A stretch of 46,093 nucleotides of DNA, taken from contig NZ_QOWC01000041.1 in assembly GCF_003574465.1 (NCBI RefSeq), forward strand, positions 1 through 46,093. Direction: 5' to 3'. The notes under the pieces were generated by a model, which ran no database searches, was not told the DNA's origin, and worked only from the letters and a program-made list of their open reading frames with translations. Each line of letters begins with the position of its first letter. Positions within the stretch are counted from its first letter, which is position 1. Below are positions 17,267 to 25,096 of the stretch, piece by piece. Source of the stretch: Methylobacterium crusticola. Its GTDB lineage: Bacteria > Pseudomonadota > Alphaproteobacteria > Rhizobiales > Beijerinckiaceae. Position numbers and translations under genes: made by a program.

Positions 17267-19147
17267 TCAGGAGGCCGGCGCGCCTCGCGCGGCCTGCGGG
17301 TACAGCACGGGACGCTCGCCCGTGTTCCCCTCGGCGTCGGGGTCTCCGCCGCGCTCCTTAGCGGGTCCGCTCGCGCGACTGAAGTTCAGAAGCGTGTTGA
17401 CCAGCGCGACGTGGCTGAACGCCTGCGGGAAATTCCCGACTTGGCGCCGGAGCGCCGGGTCGTACTCCTCGGCGAGCAGCCCGACGTCGTTGCAGACCGC
17501 CAGGAGGCGATCGATCAGGGCGCGGGCCTCCTCGCGGCGGCCGAGCCCGATCAGGTTGTCGGCGTACCAGAAGCTGCACGGCAGGAAGGCGCCCTCGCCG
17601 GCCGGCAGGCCGTCCGTGGCCTGATCGTGGGTGTCGTAGCGCAGGATGAAGCCGTCCCGCATCAGGTCGCGGCCGATGGCCTCGACGGTGCCGACCACCC
17701 GGGGATCGTCCTGGGGCAGGAAGCCCATATGGGCCATCAGGAGCAGGCTCGCGTCGAGGTCCTTGGCGCCGTAATACTGCACGAAGCTGTTGAGGTCGCG
17801 GTCGAAGCCCTTCTCGCAGACCTCGCGGTGGACCTCGTCGCGGGCCGCCCGCCAGCGCGCGATCACGGCCTCGTCGCCCGGCATGCCGCCGTCCCGGCGC
17901 TCCTCCGCGAAGCGGACCGCCCGGTCGAACGCCACCCAGGCCATGACCTTCGAGTGCACGAAGTGCTTGCGCCCGCCCCGCACCTCCCAGATGCCCTCGT
18001 CGGGCTCGCGCCAGGCCCGCTCCAGGTGCTCGAGCAGGGCGCGGCCGACCCGGACGCCGGACTCGTCGGCCTGCATGCCGCGCTGGTGGGCCTGGAACAG
18101 CGCGTCGAACAACTCGCCGTAGACGTCGAGCTGGAACTGCTGCGAGGCGGCGTTGCCGATCCGCACCGGCCGCGAGTTCTCGTATCCCGGCAGCCAGTCG
18201 AGCTCGATCTCCGGCAGCAGCCGCTCGCCCGCGATGCCGTACAGGATGTGGGCCTGCTCCGGGCTGCCCGCCACCGCGCGGGTCAGCCAGTCGCGCCAGG
18301 CCCGGGCCTCCTCGATGTAGCCCGCATCCATCAGCGCCAGCAGGGTGAAGGTCGAGTCCCGCAGCCAGCAGAACCGGTAGTCCCAGTTGCGCACGCCCCC
18401 GATCTGCTCCGGCAGCGAGGTGGTCGGGGCCGCCACGATGCCGCCGGTCGGCCGGTAGATCAGGGCCTTCAGCGTCAGGAGCGAGCGCTTCAGGGCCGCG
18501 TCCCAGGGCGTTCCGCCCTGGCAGCGGAGCGACCAGGCGCGCCAGTAATCGGTGGTCGCGGCCAGCACCTTGCGGGGCTCGATCGGCGCCGGGTCCTCCT
18601 CGTGCGAGAGGCCGTAGCTCAGCACGAAGGCGAGGCTGCGCCCGGCCTCGACCACGAATTCCGACACCGTGGTGTGGCCGATGCCCTTGAGGGGCGCCTT
18701 GGTGCGCAGCACGAGCTTGTTCGGCCCGGCGATCGCCCTGAGGTCGTCGTTCTCGTTGCGGGACACCCACGGGACGGCCGAGCCGTAGTCGAAGCGCACC
18801 ACGAGGTCCATGCGCATCGGCACGGCGCCGCGCACGCCCTCGACGAGGCGCACGAGGTGGGTGCCGTCCTCGACCGGCATGTAGTCGACGACCCGGACCG
18901 CCCCCGCCTCGGTCTCGTGCGTGGTCTCGAGCACGAGCGTGCCGTCGCGGTAGCACCGAGTGGTGCGGGCCGGGCCCGCCGGACCGATGCGCCAGTGGCC
19001 GTGCTCGGGCGTGCCCAGGAGGGCGGCGAAGCAGGCCGAGGCGTCGAAGCGCGGCCAGCACAGCCAGTCGACGCTGCCGTCGCGCCCGATCAGGGCCGCG
19101 CTGCGCCCGTCGCCGACGAGCGCGTAATCCTCGATGTGCAGCGCCAT
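17267..19147 (-). CDS. Glycoside hydrolase family 15 protein (glucoamylase/trehalase type)
   Basis: This 626-residue protein opens with IEDYALVGDGRSAALIGRDG and SVDWLCWPRFDASACFA, the N-terminal hallmark of bacterial GH15. It has GVRNWDYRFCWLRDSTFTL, which holds catalytic-site residues. No signal peptide is visible, so it should be cytoplasmic. Family members cleave alpha-glucosidic bonds in maltodextrin or trehalose. The nearby otsB suggests trehalose or glucan metabolism, but this is inference. It starts at ATG 19147 with AGGGA upstream and probably leads an operon with tkt. Confidence 0.92.
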   Translation of the reverse strand: MALHIEDYALVGDGRSAALIGRDGSVDWLCWPRFDASACFAALLGTPEHGHWRIGPAGPARTTRCYRDGTLVLETTHETEAGAVRVVDYMPVEDGTHLVRLVEGVRGAVPMRMDLVVRFDYGSAVPWVSRNENDDLRAIAGPNKLVLRTKAPLKGIGHTTVSEFVVEAGRSLAFVLSYGLSHEEDPAPIEPRKVLAATTDYWRAWSLRCQGGTPWDAALKRSLLTLKALIYRPTGGIVAAPTTSLPEQIGGVRNWDYRFCWLRDSTFTLLALMDAGYIEEARAWRDWLTRAVAGSPEQAHILYGIAGERLLPEIELDWLPGYENSRPVRIGNAASQQFQLDVYGELFDALFQAHQRGMQADESGVRVGRALLEHLERAWREPDEGIWEVRGGRKHFVHSKVMAWVAFDRAVRFAEERRDGGMPGDEAVIARWRAARDEVHREVCEKGFDRDLNSFVQYYGAKDLDASLLLMAHMGFLPQDDPRVVGTVEAIGRDLMRDGFILRYDTHDQATDGLPAGEGAFLPCSFWYADNLIGLGRREEARALIDRLLAVCNDVGLLAEEYDPALRRQVGNFPQAFSHVALVNTLLNFSRASGPAKERGGDPDAEGNTGERPVLYPQAARGAPAS

Positions 19148-19238
19148 GGCGGATCCCTGCGCAACCCTCGCGCCGTTAGCTAGAGCGCAGGCCGCGAGGG
19201 TCCAACCCCGCCGGATCGCGGACGGGGCCGCCGGCGCC

Positions 19239-19904
19239 TCAGCGCCGGCCGTCGATGAGGTCGATCATCGCGGCGCCCGCGTCCACGACGCTGTCGCCGA
19301 GCGCGACCATGCTCTGCACCACGACCCGGCCGGTGGGCGCGAAGGGCAGCCACGGCAGGCCGGGCAGCCGGCCCCGCCCGGAGGCCTCGGCCGGGGCCGC
19401 GCTCGCGGTCCGCTGCGCCGCCGCCTCGGGGACCGGGTCGGGACGAGGCGCCGCCGCGAGCCTGAGCGCCTCGGGCCGCGCCGGCGGCCGCACCCCGGCG
19501 AGGGCCGGCACCGCCCGGGCCCGGTGGGCGGAGGCCCGGCGCGGCCCGCCCCGCGCATCTGGCGCGGGCAGGACCGGGGTCGCCTCGGCGGCGGGGGCCG
19601 CCAGGCCGGCGATCAGGGGGAATTGCTGCTCGAACTCGACCGGGTAGGGCGCGCGCACCCGGTGGTCCAACCCGTCGGGGGCGGTCCGGAACAGGTCGGC
19701 GCCGGGCGGCAGGGGCTGCACGGCGGCCACCTGGCCCGCCGGCGCGCGGGGCGGCGCGTCGCGCCAGTAGAACGAGCCGGCGGCGAGGCAGGCGGCCACG
19801 CAGGCGGTCGGGATCAACGGAAGGTAGCCGCGGGAGGTGTCGCCGAGCCCCTGCCCGACCGACCGCCCCGTCCCCGACTTGCGCATCCGACCGATCTCCG
19901 GCAT
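19239..19904 (-). CDS. Hypothetical membrane-anchored protein, Pro/Ala-rich
   Basis: This protein of about 221 residues has no family I can name. A basic N-terminus (KSGTGRSVGQG) is followed by one hydrophobic segment (LIPTACVAACLAAGSFYW, about residues 30-47). A long Pro/Ala/Arg-rich stretch follows, then a short amphipathic C-terminus (VVVQSMVALGDSVVDAGAAM) ending DLIDGRR. It looks like a single-pass inner-membrane protein with a periplasmic tail. ATG 19904 is chosen because GGGAGG lies six bases upstream. It is divergent from nasT, with 156 bp between starts. Codon use matches the neighbours, so it is likely real. Confidence 0.65.
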   Translation of the reverse strand: MPEIGRMRKSGTGRSVGQGLGDTSRGYLPLIPTACVAACLAAGSFYWRDAPPRAPAGQVAAVQPLPPGADLFRTAPDGLDHRVRAPYPVEFEQQFPLIAGLAAPAAEATPVLPAPDARGGPRRASAHRARAVPALAGVRPPARPEALRLAAAPRPDPVPEAAAQRTASAAPAEASGRGRLPGLPWLPFAPTGRVVVQSMVALGDSVVDAGAAMIDLIDGRR

Positions 19905-20060
19905 CCGAACCTCCCGTATCCCCGATGCGCGAGTGAAGCCGGGGTTTCGGGCCGAAGCGGGGCCATTTCTTTGCCTCTTCGTGTCCGCCCCCGGCCGGCC
20001 CCCGCTCCGCCGATCCGCGCGGGCGGGCGCGGCCCGACATTTGCGTGATCCGGCCCCAAG

Positions 20061-20681
20061 ATGTCCGACCGCGCCGCCCCCCCTCCGGCCCCGGCCCCCG
20101 GAGAGAGCCTGACCATCGCCGTCGTCGACCCGAGCCGCGCCCGGGCCGCGATCCTGGAGGAGGGCCTGCGCGCGGTCGCGGGCGCGCGGGTCGTGGTGAT
20201 CCCCGACACCGCCGACCTCCCCGACCGCCTGTCGGCGCTCTCGCCCGACGTGGTGGTGATCCACCTCGAGAGCCCGAGCCGGGACCTCCTCGAGCAGATG
20301 TTCGGGGTGTCGCGCCTCGTCGAGCGGCCGGTGGCGATGTTCGTCGACCGCAGCGACACCCCGATGATGCAGGCCGCGGTGGATGCCGGCATCTCGGCCT
20401 ACATCGTCGACGGCCTGCGGGCCGAGCGCATCAAGCCGATCATCGAGATCGCGATCCTGCGCTTCAACGCCTTCACGCGGCTGCAGCGCGAGCTGACGGA
20501 GGCGCGCAACGAGCTCGCCGACCGCAAGCTGATCGACCGCGCCAAGGGCATCGTGATGAGCGCCAAGGGCCTGTCGGAGGACGAGGCCTACAAGCAGCTC
20601 CGGCGCAAGGCCATGAACGAGAAGCGCAAGATCGTCGACATCGCCCGCGCCATCGTGACCGCCGCGGACCTGCTCGGATGA
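20061..20681 (+). CDS. nasT: NasT-like ANTAR antitermination regulator
   Basis: This 206-residue protein has an N-terminal receiver-like domain (about 17-130) and a C-terminal ANTAR RNA-binding domain (about 140-203; KLIDRAKGIVMSAKGLSEDE is its signature). The strand where a receiver carries its phosphorylated Asp reads DVVVIHLESPS, so phosphorylation is unlikely, as in known NasT. In the NasST system NasS holds NasT until nitrate or nitrite binds NasS. Free NasT then binds a two-hairpin leader RNA and prevents termination. Such an RNA is present at 21929-21973. The gene overlaps nasS by ATGA. Confidence 0.93.
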   Translation: MSDRAAPPPAPAPGESLTIAVVDPSRARAAILEEGLRAVAGARVVVIPDTADLPDRLSALSPDVVVIHLESPSRDLLEQMFGVSRLVERPVAMFVDRSDTPMMQAAVDAGISAYIVDGLRAERIKPIIEIAILRFNAFTRLQRELTEARNELADRKLIDRAKGIVMSAKGLSEDEAYKQLRRKAMNEKRKIVDIARAIVTAADLLG

Positions 20682-21682
20682 GGCTCCAGCTCGGCTACGT
20701 CCCGCTCACCGATGCCGCCGTGCTCATCGCGGCCGTGGAGGGCGGGTTCACGCGGGCCGAGGGCCTCGCGGTCGACCTCGTGGCCGAGCCGTCCTGGGCG
20801 ACGCTGCGCGACAAGCTGGCGCTCGGTCTCCTCGACGGCGCCCACATGCTGGCGCCCCTGGCGCTCGCGAGCCACCTCGGCCTGAGCGGACCGCCGGCCC
20901 GGCTCATCGCCCCGGCGGCGCTCGCGCGCAACGGCAACGCCGTCGCCCTCTCGCGGGCGCTGTGGCGGGCGCTGGCGCCCGCCTCGGACGCTCTCGCGGA
21001 CGTCGCGGGCGCGCTCGGCCGGGTGGCGGAGGCCCGGGCCGCCGAGGGCCGGCCCCTGACGCTCGCGACGGTGCACCCCTTCTCCAGCCACACCTACCAG
21101 TGGCGGCACCTGCTGGAGCGGGGGGGCAGCAGCCTCGCGGCGGTGCGGCTCGTGGTGGTGCCGCCCCCCCGCACCGTCGAGGCCCTCGGTTCCGGCCAGA
21201 TCGACGGGATCTGCGTCGGCGCGCCGTGGGGCAGCATCGCGGTCGAGGCCGGGGTCGGGCGCATCGCGGCCCTCGGCGGCGCCATCGCGCCGGGCTGCCC
21301 CGAGAAGGTCCTGGCGCTCTCCCACGAGATGGAGGAGCGCGCCGTGCCGCTGCTGCGGGCCCTGCGCCGGGCCGCGCGCTGGTGCGGCGCGCGCCAGAAC
21401 CGGGCCGAGCTCGCGGCGCTCCTCGGCGCGCCGCGCCACCTCGGCGTGGATCCGGCGCTGATCGCGCGCGGCCTCTCGGGGGCCCTGCGCCTCGACCCGG
21501 AGGGCCCGCTCACGGCCGTGCCCGACCACCTCGTGCTCGGCGAGGCGGAGCTCACCCCCGACCCCGCGGCGCTCTCCTGGCTGCTCGACGAGATGGCGGC
21601 GGCCGGGCAGATCGCGCCGAGCGCGGCGGCGCGGGAGGCCGGCCGCGCCCTCTACCGGCCGGACCTGCTGGCGGCCGCCTGA
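20678..21682 (+). CDS. nasS: NasS-like nitrate sensor (NrtA/CmpA-family, no signal peptide)
   Basis: This 334-residue protein belongs to the NrtA/CmpA solute-binding family: LQLGYVPLTDAAVLIAAVEG, EPSWATLRDKLALGLLDGAH, ending with DEMAAAGQIAP. It starts directly at the binding domain without a signal peptide, so it stays in the cytoplasm as NasS does. It should bind nitrate or nitrite and control NasT. It is paralogous to the exported NrtA encoded at 22130. ATG 20678 overlaps the nasT stop, which favours equimolar synthesis. The pairing with an ANTAR protein makes the role convincing. Confidence 0.92.
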   Translation: MRLQLGYVPLTDAAVLIAAVEGGFTRAEGLAVDLVAEPSWATLRDKLALGLLDGAHMLAPLALASHLGLSGPPARLIAPAALARNGNAVALSRALWRALAPASDALADVAGALGRVAEARAAEGRPLTLATVHPFSSHTYQWRHLLERGGSSLAAVRLVVVPPPRTVEALGSGQIDGICVGAPWGSIAVEAGVGRIAALGGAIAPGCPEKVLALSHEMEERAVPLLRALRRAARWCGARQNRAELAALLGAPRHLGVDPALIARGLSGALRLDPEGPLTAVPDHLVLGEAELTPDPAALSWLLDEMAAAGQIAPSAAAREAGRALYRPDLLAAA

Positions 21683-21743
21683 GCCCCCCGGGCGCGGGAG
21701 CGCCGGGAGCGGCGCGCCGTCCGCCGGGCTCCGGACCACCCTG

Positions 21744-21819
21744 GTGCACAATCGAACGGCACCCGAGGCTTTGCCCACGGGGCGGTCAGCCCGCCCACCA
21801 TTTGTGCACCGCAACGTGC
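21744..21819. promoter_or_regulatory. Possible NtrC enhancer half-sites
   Basis: GTGCAC at 21744-21749, GGCAC at 21758-21762, and GCAC-N6-GTGC at 21806-21819 resemble NtrC sites, whose consensus is GCAC-N7-GTGC. They lie roughly 105-180 bp upstream of the predicted sigma-54 start, the usual range for such enhancers. The spacer is one base short, so this is tentative. Confidence 0.35.
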
Positions 21820-21900
21820 CCTCGGGACGGGCCCCGGGGGCCCGCGGCCAAGCCGTTTCATTGTTCTCGTTCCAACCACTTACGCGATGCCCCCGGCACT

Positions 21901-21916
21901 TGGCACGGAACCTGCT
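21901..21916 (+). promoter_or_regulatory. Sigma-54 (-24/-12) promoter for nrtA
   Basis: TGGCACGGAACCTGCT has GG at 21902-21903 and GC at 21914-21915 with exactly ten bases between, and the -24 block TGGCAC is a full match to consensus. The -12 block CTGCT matches less well. Transcription should start near 21926, just before the first hairpin of the NasT-type leader. Confidence 0.7.
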
Positions 21917-21928
21917 CACTCCCTCCGC

Positions 21929-21973
21929 GCCCGTCAGCGTCGACGGGCCATGACCGTCAGCAGAGCCGCTGAC
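21929..21973 (+). promoter_or_regulatory. Tandem hexaloop hairpins: ANTAR (NasT) target RNA
   Basis: Hairpin 1 pairs GCCCGTC (21929-21935) with GACGGGC (21942-21948) around the loop AGCGTC. Hairpin 2 pairs GTCAGC (21956-21961) with GCTGAC (21968-21973) around the loop AGAGCC. The linker is seven bases. Both loops are six bases with A at position 1 and G at position 4, the known rule for ANTAR target RNAs. The element lies between nasTS and nrtA, downstream of a sigma-54 promoter. Confidence 0.85.
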
Positions 21974-22069
21974 CCGAGTTCCCCTGTCGGGTGCCGCGCG
22001 GCGGTGCCGGCGGACGATCTTGGGCGGCGGCTCTCTGCGTTCGCGGCCACACCGGAGCCGCGGGCGGGC

Positions 22070-22097
22070 GCACGGCAGATGCCGTGCGGCACGGCAT
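22070..22097 (+). promoter_or_regulatory. Three-arm switch / candidate attenuator before nrtA
   Basis: GCACGGCA occurs at 22070-22077 and again at 22089-22096, with its complement TGCCGTGC at 22080-22087 between them. The middle arm can pair with either copy, giving two exclusive hairpins. The second (ATGCCGTG-cgg-CACGGCAT, 22079-22097) is followed by only TTC, a poor T-run. It ends 17 bases before the ribosome binding site. It is the best candidate for the terminator that NasT would override, but it could also control translation. Confidence 0.45.
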
Positions 22098-22129
22098 TCG
22101 GCAACACGGCTTTGGGGAAGCAGGTCTCG

Positions 22130-23419
22130 ATGAGCAGCGGTGAGCACAGCACCCGTCGCGGCGTCCTGAAGGGAGCGGCCGCAACCCTCTCCCTGGCCGC
22201 CGCCGCCCGCGCGGCGCTGCCGGGCGGTGCCTTCGCGCAGGCGGCGGGGCCGGAGGTGAAGGGCGCCAAGCTCGGCTTCATCGCCCTCACGGACGCCGCG
22301 CCGCTCTTCGTCGCCAAGGAGAAGGGCCTGTTCGCCAAGCACGGCATGCCGGACGTCGAGGTGCTCAAGCAGGCCTCCTGGGGCACCACCCGCGACAACC
22401 TGGTGCTCGGCTCGGAGGGCAACGGCATCGACGGGGCCCACATCCTCACCCCGATGCCCTACCTGATCAGCGCCGGCCGGGTGACGCAGAACAACATTCC
22501 GGTGCCGATGTACATCCTGGCCCGGCTCAACCTCGCGGGCCAGTGCATCTCGGTGGCCAAGGAGTACCTGGGCGACAAGGTCGCCCTCGACACCAGGCCC
22601 TTCAAGGCGGCCCTCGAGAAGAAGCGGGCCTCCGGCAAGTCCATCAAGGCCGCCATGACCTTCCCGGGCGGCACGCACGACCTCTGGATGCGCTACTGGC
22701 TGGCGGCCGGCGGCATCGACCCCGACCGGGACATCGAGACCATCGTGGTGCCGCCGCCCCAGATGGTGGCGAACATGAAGGTCGGCACGATGGACTGCTT
22801 CTGCGTCTGCGAGCCGTGGAACGAGCAGCTCATCACGCAGGGGATCGGCTACACCGCCCTCACCACGGGCGAGCTGTGGAAGGACCATCCCGAGAAGGCG
22901 CTCGGCATGCGGGCGTCCTGGGTCGACAAATACCCCAGGGCCGCCCGGGCCCTGCTCGCCGCCGTGATGGAGGCGCAGCAATGGTGCGACGCGCCCGCGA
23001 ACCGCGACGAGCTCGCCGGCATCGTGGCCAAGCGCCAGTGGATCAACGTGCCGGTGGGCGACGTGGTCAAGCGCATGAAGGGCGAGTTCGACTACGGTGA
23101 CGGCCGCCGGGTCGAGAACAGCCCGCACATCATGAAGTACTGGGCCGACAACGCCTCGTACCCGTTCAAGTCGCACGACCTCTGGTTCCTGACCGAGGAC
23201 ATCCGCTGGGGCAAGTTCGATCCCCAGACCGACACCAGGGCCCTGATCGAGAAGGTCAACCGCGAGGACATCTGGCGCGAGACCGCCAAAGACCTGGGTG
23301 TCACGGCGCTCCCGGCCTCGACCTCGCGGGGCAAGGAGACCTTCTTCGACGGCAAGGTCTTCGACCCGGCGGACCCCTCGGCCTACCTCGGCAGCCTCGG
23401 CATCAAGAAGGTGGCGTGA
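22130..23419 (+). CDS. nrtA: Nitrate ABC transporter substrate-binding protein (Tat-exported)
   Basis: This 429-residue NrtA-family protein has a twin-arginine signal (STRRGVLKG, Arg9-Arg10, then a hydrophobic stretch ending AFAQA). The mature part starts VKGAKLGFIALTDAAPLFVA, and the ligand region contains QASWGTTRDNLVLG. It binds nitrate in the periplasm. Two upstream in-frame ATGs (21887 and 21950) would put coding sequence over the promoter and leader hairpins and bury the Tat signal inside the protein, so ATG 22130 with GGGGAAG at 22114-22120 is chosen. It overlaps nrtB by TGATG. It is expected to be induced by nitrate under nitrogen limitation. Confidence 0.94.
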   Translation: MSSGEHSTRRGVLKGAAATLSLAAAARAALPGGAFAQAAGPEVKGAKLGFIALTDAAPLFVAKEKGLFAKHGMPDVEVLKQASWGTTRDNLVLGSEGNGIDGAHILTPMPYLISAGRVTQNNIPVPMYILARLNLAGQCISVAKEYLGDKVALDTRPFKAALEKKRASGKSIKAAMTFPGGTHDLWMRYWLAAGGIDPDRDIETIVVPPPQMVANMKVGTMDCFCVCEPWNEQLITQGIGYTALTTGELWKDHPEKALGMRASWVDKYPRAARALLAAVMEAQQWCDAPANRDELAGIVAKRQWINVPVGDVVKRMKGEFDYGDGRRVENSPHIMKYWADNASYPFKSHDLWFLTEDIRWGKFDPQTDTRALIEKVNREDIWRETAKDLGVTALPASTSRGKETFFDGKVFDPADPSAYLGSLGIKKVA

Positions 23420-24282
23420 TGGCACTCGGCAGCACCCTCGGGGCCGTCGGCTCCGCCCGCAAGGGGACGGCCGGGCGCCGTCCCCTCGTCACCGCCGCCG
23501 CCCTGCGCTCCGTCGCGGCCCGGCTGGTGCCGCCGCTCGTCGTGCTGGCGCTGTTCCTGCTCCTCTGGGAGGTGCTGTGCAGCCGCCCCGGCGCCGGGCT
23601 GCCGGCGCCCTCGCGGGTGGTGTCGGAGGCCTGGGACATCATCGCCCACCCGTTCTACGACAACGGCGGCACCGACAAGGGGCTGTTCTGGCACATCTCG
23701 GCGAGCCTCCAGCGCGTGGCGCTCGGCTTCGCCCTCGCGGCGGTGGCCGGGATCCTGCTCGGCACCCTGGTGGGCCAGTCCGACTGGGCCATGCGCGGGC
23801 TCGACCCGATCTTCCAGGTGCTGCGCACGATCCCGCCCCTCGCCTGGCTGCCGCTCTCGCTCGCGGCCTTCCGGGACGGCCAGCCCTCGGCGATCTTCGT
23901 GATCTTCATCACGGCGATCTGGCCGATCATCATCAACACCGCGGTCGGCATCCGCAACATCCCGCAGGACTACCGCAACGTCGCGGCGGTGCTGCGCCTC
24001 AACGCCTTCGAGTTCTTCGGCAAGATCATGCTGCCCTCGGCCGCCCCCTACATCTTCACCGGCCTGCGCATCGGCGTCGGCCTGTCCTGGCTCGCCATCG
24101 TGGCGGCCGAGATGCTGATCGGCGGCGTCGGCATCGGCTTCTTCATCTGGGATGCGTGGAACTCCTCGCACATCAGCGAGATCATCGTGGCCCTCGTCTA
24201 CGTCGGCGTGATCGGCTTCGTGCTCGACCGCCTCGTGGCCGGCCTCGGCCATCTCGTCACCCGCGGCACGGCCGCGGCCTGA
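23419..24282 (+). CDS. nrtB: Nitrate ABC transporter permease
   Basis: This 287-residue protein of the BPD_transp_1 family has six predicted membrane segments. It contains the permease signature region (RNVAAVLRLNAFEFFGKIML, the EAA-like loop) and LSWLAIVAAEMLIGGVGIGF, typical of NrtB/SsuC/TauC permeases. ATG 23419 overlaps the nrtA stop; a GTG just before it would add one residue. The N-terminus of about 30 residues is basic and cytoplasmic. It forms the inner-membrane channel with the ATPase encoded next. Confidence 0.93.
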   Translation: MALGSTLGAVGSARKGTAGRRPLVTAAALRSVAARLVPPLVVLALFLLLWEVLCSRPGAGLPAPSRVVSEAWDIIAHPFYDNGGTDKGLFWHISASLQRVALGFALAAVAGILLGTLVGQSDWAMRGLDPIFQVLRTIPPLAWLPLSLAAFRDGQPSAIFVIFITAIWPIIINTAVGIRNIPQDYRNVAAVLRLNAFEFFGKIMLPSAAPYIFTGLRIGVGLSWLAIVAAEMLIGGVGIGFFIWDAWNSSHISEIIVALVYVGVIGFVLDRLVAGLGHLVTRGTAAA

Positions 24283-24294
24283 GGGAGGAAGCCG

Positions 24295-25089
24295 GTGACC
24301 TATCTCAGCATCGACCACGTCGGCATCAGCTTCACCCGCGCCGGCCGCACCACCGAGGTGCTGCGGGACGTGAGCGTCAGGATCGCCAAGGGCGAGTTCG
24401 TCTCGCTCATCGGGCATTCCGGCTGCGGCAAGTCGACGGTGCTCAACATCGTGGCGGGCCTCCTGCGGGCCTCGGCCGGCGGGGTGCTGCTCGACGGGCG
24501 CGAGGTCAACAGCCCCGGCCCCGAGCGCGCCGTGGTGTTCCAGAACCACTCGCTCCTGCCCTGGCTCACGGTGCGCGAGAACGTGGCGCTCGCCGTCGAC
24601 AAGGTGCTGCGGTCCCGCAAGAGCCGGGCGGAGCGGCGGGCCTGGATCGAGCACAACCTCGCCCTCGTCAACATGACCCACGCCGCCGACAAGCGCCCGC
24701 ACGAGATCTCGGGCGGGATGAAGCAGCGCGTCGGCATCGCCCGGGCCCTCGCCATGGAGCCGAAGGTGCTGCTGATGGACGAGCCGTTCGGGGCGCTCGA
24801 CGCCCTGACCCGGGCCCACCTCCAGGACCAGCTCATGGAGATCCACGGGCAGCTGCGCAACACCGTGATCATGATCACCCACGACGTCGACGAGGCGGTG
24901 CTGCTCTCCGACCGGATCGTCATGATGACGAACGGCCCCTCGGCGACGGTGGGCGAGATCCTGACGGTGCCGCTCGCCCGGCCGCGCAGGCGCCTCGACC
25001 TGGTGGAGGACCCGACCTACACCCACGCCCGGGCCGAGGTGCTCGAGTTCCTCTACGCGCGCCACGCCAAGCCGGCGCTGGCGGCCTGA
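24295..25089 (+). CDS. nrtC: Nitrate ABC transporter ATP-binding protein
   Basis: This 264-residue ATPase has Walker A GHSGCGKST, signature ISGGMKQR, Walker B VLLMDEPFGALDALTR and switch His in ITHDVDEAV, the set seen in the nitrate/taurine/sulfonate class. It ends soon after the ATPase domain, so it lacks the C-terminal NrtA-like domain of cyanobacterial NrtC and matches NrtD or NasD in length. The start is GTG 24295 with GGGAGGA at 24283-24289. It lies 12 bp after nrtB and 7 bp before the FAD oxidoreductase. Confidence 0.93.
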   Translation: MTYLSIDHVGISFTRAGRTTEVLRDVSVRIAKGEFVSLIGHSGCGKSTVLNIVAGLLRASAGGVLLDGREVNSPGPERAVVFQNHSLLPWLTVRENVALAVDKVLRSRKSRAERRAWIEHNLALVNMTHAADKRPHEISGGMKQRVGIARALAMEPKVLLMDEPFGALDALTRAHLQDQLMEIHGQLRNTVIMITHDVDEAVLLSDRIVMMTNGPSATVGEILTVPLARPRRRLDLVEDPTYTHARAEVLEFLYARHAKPALAA

Positions 25090-25096
25090 GGCGGCG

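Noticed and set aside
21887..22129. N-terminal extension of NrtA from upstream in-frame ATGs at 21887 or 21950
   Set aside because: It would cover the sigma-54 promoter and the NasT-type hairpins and place a Tat signal about 80 residues inside the protein.
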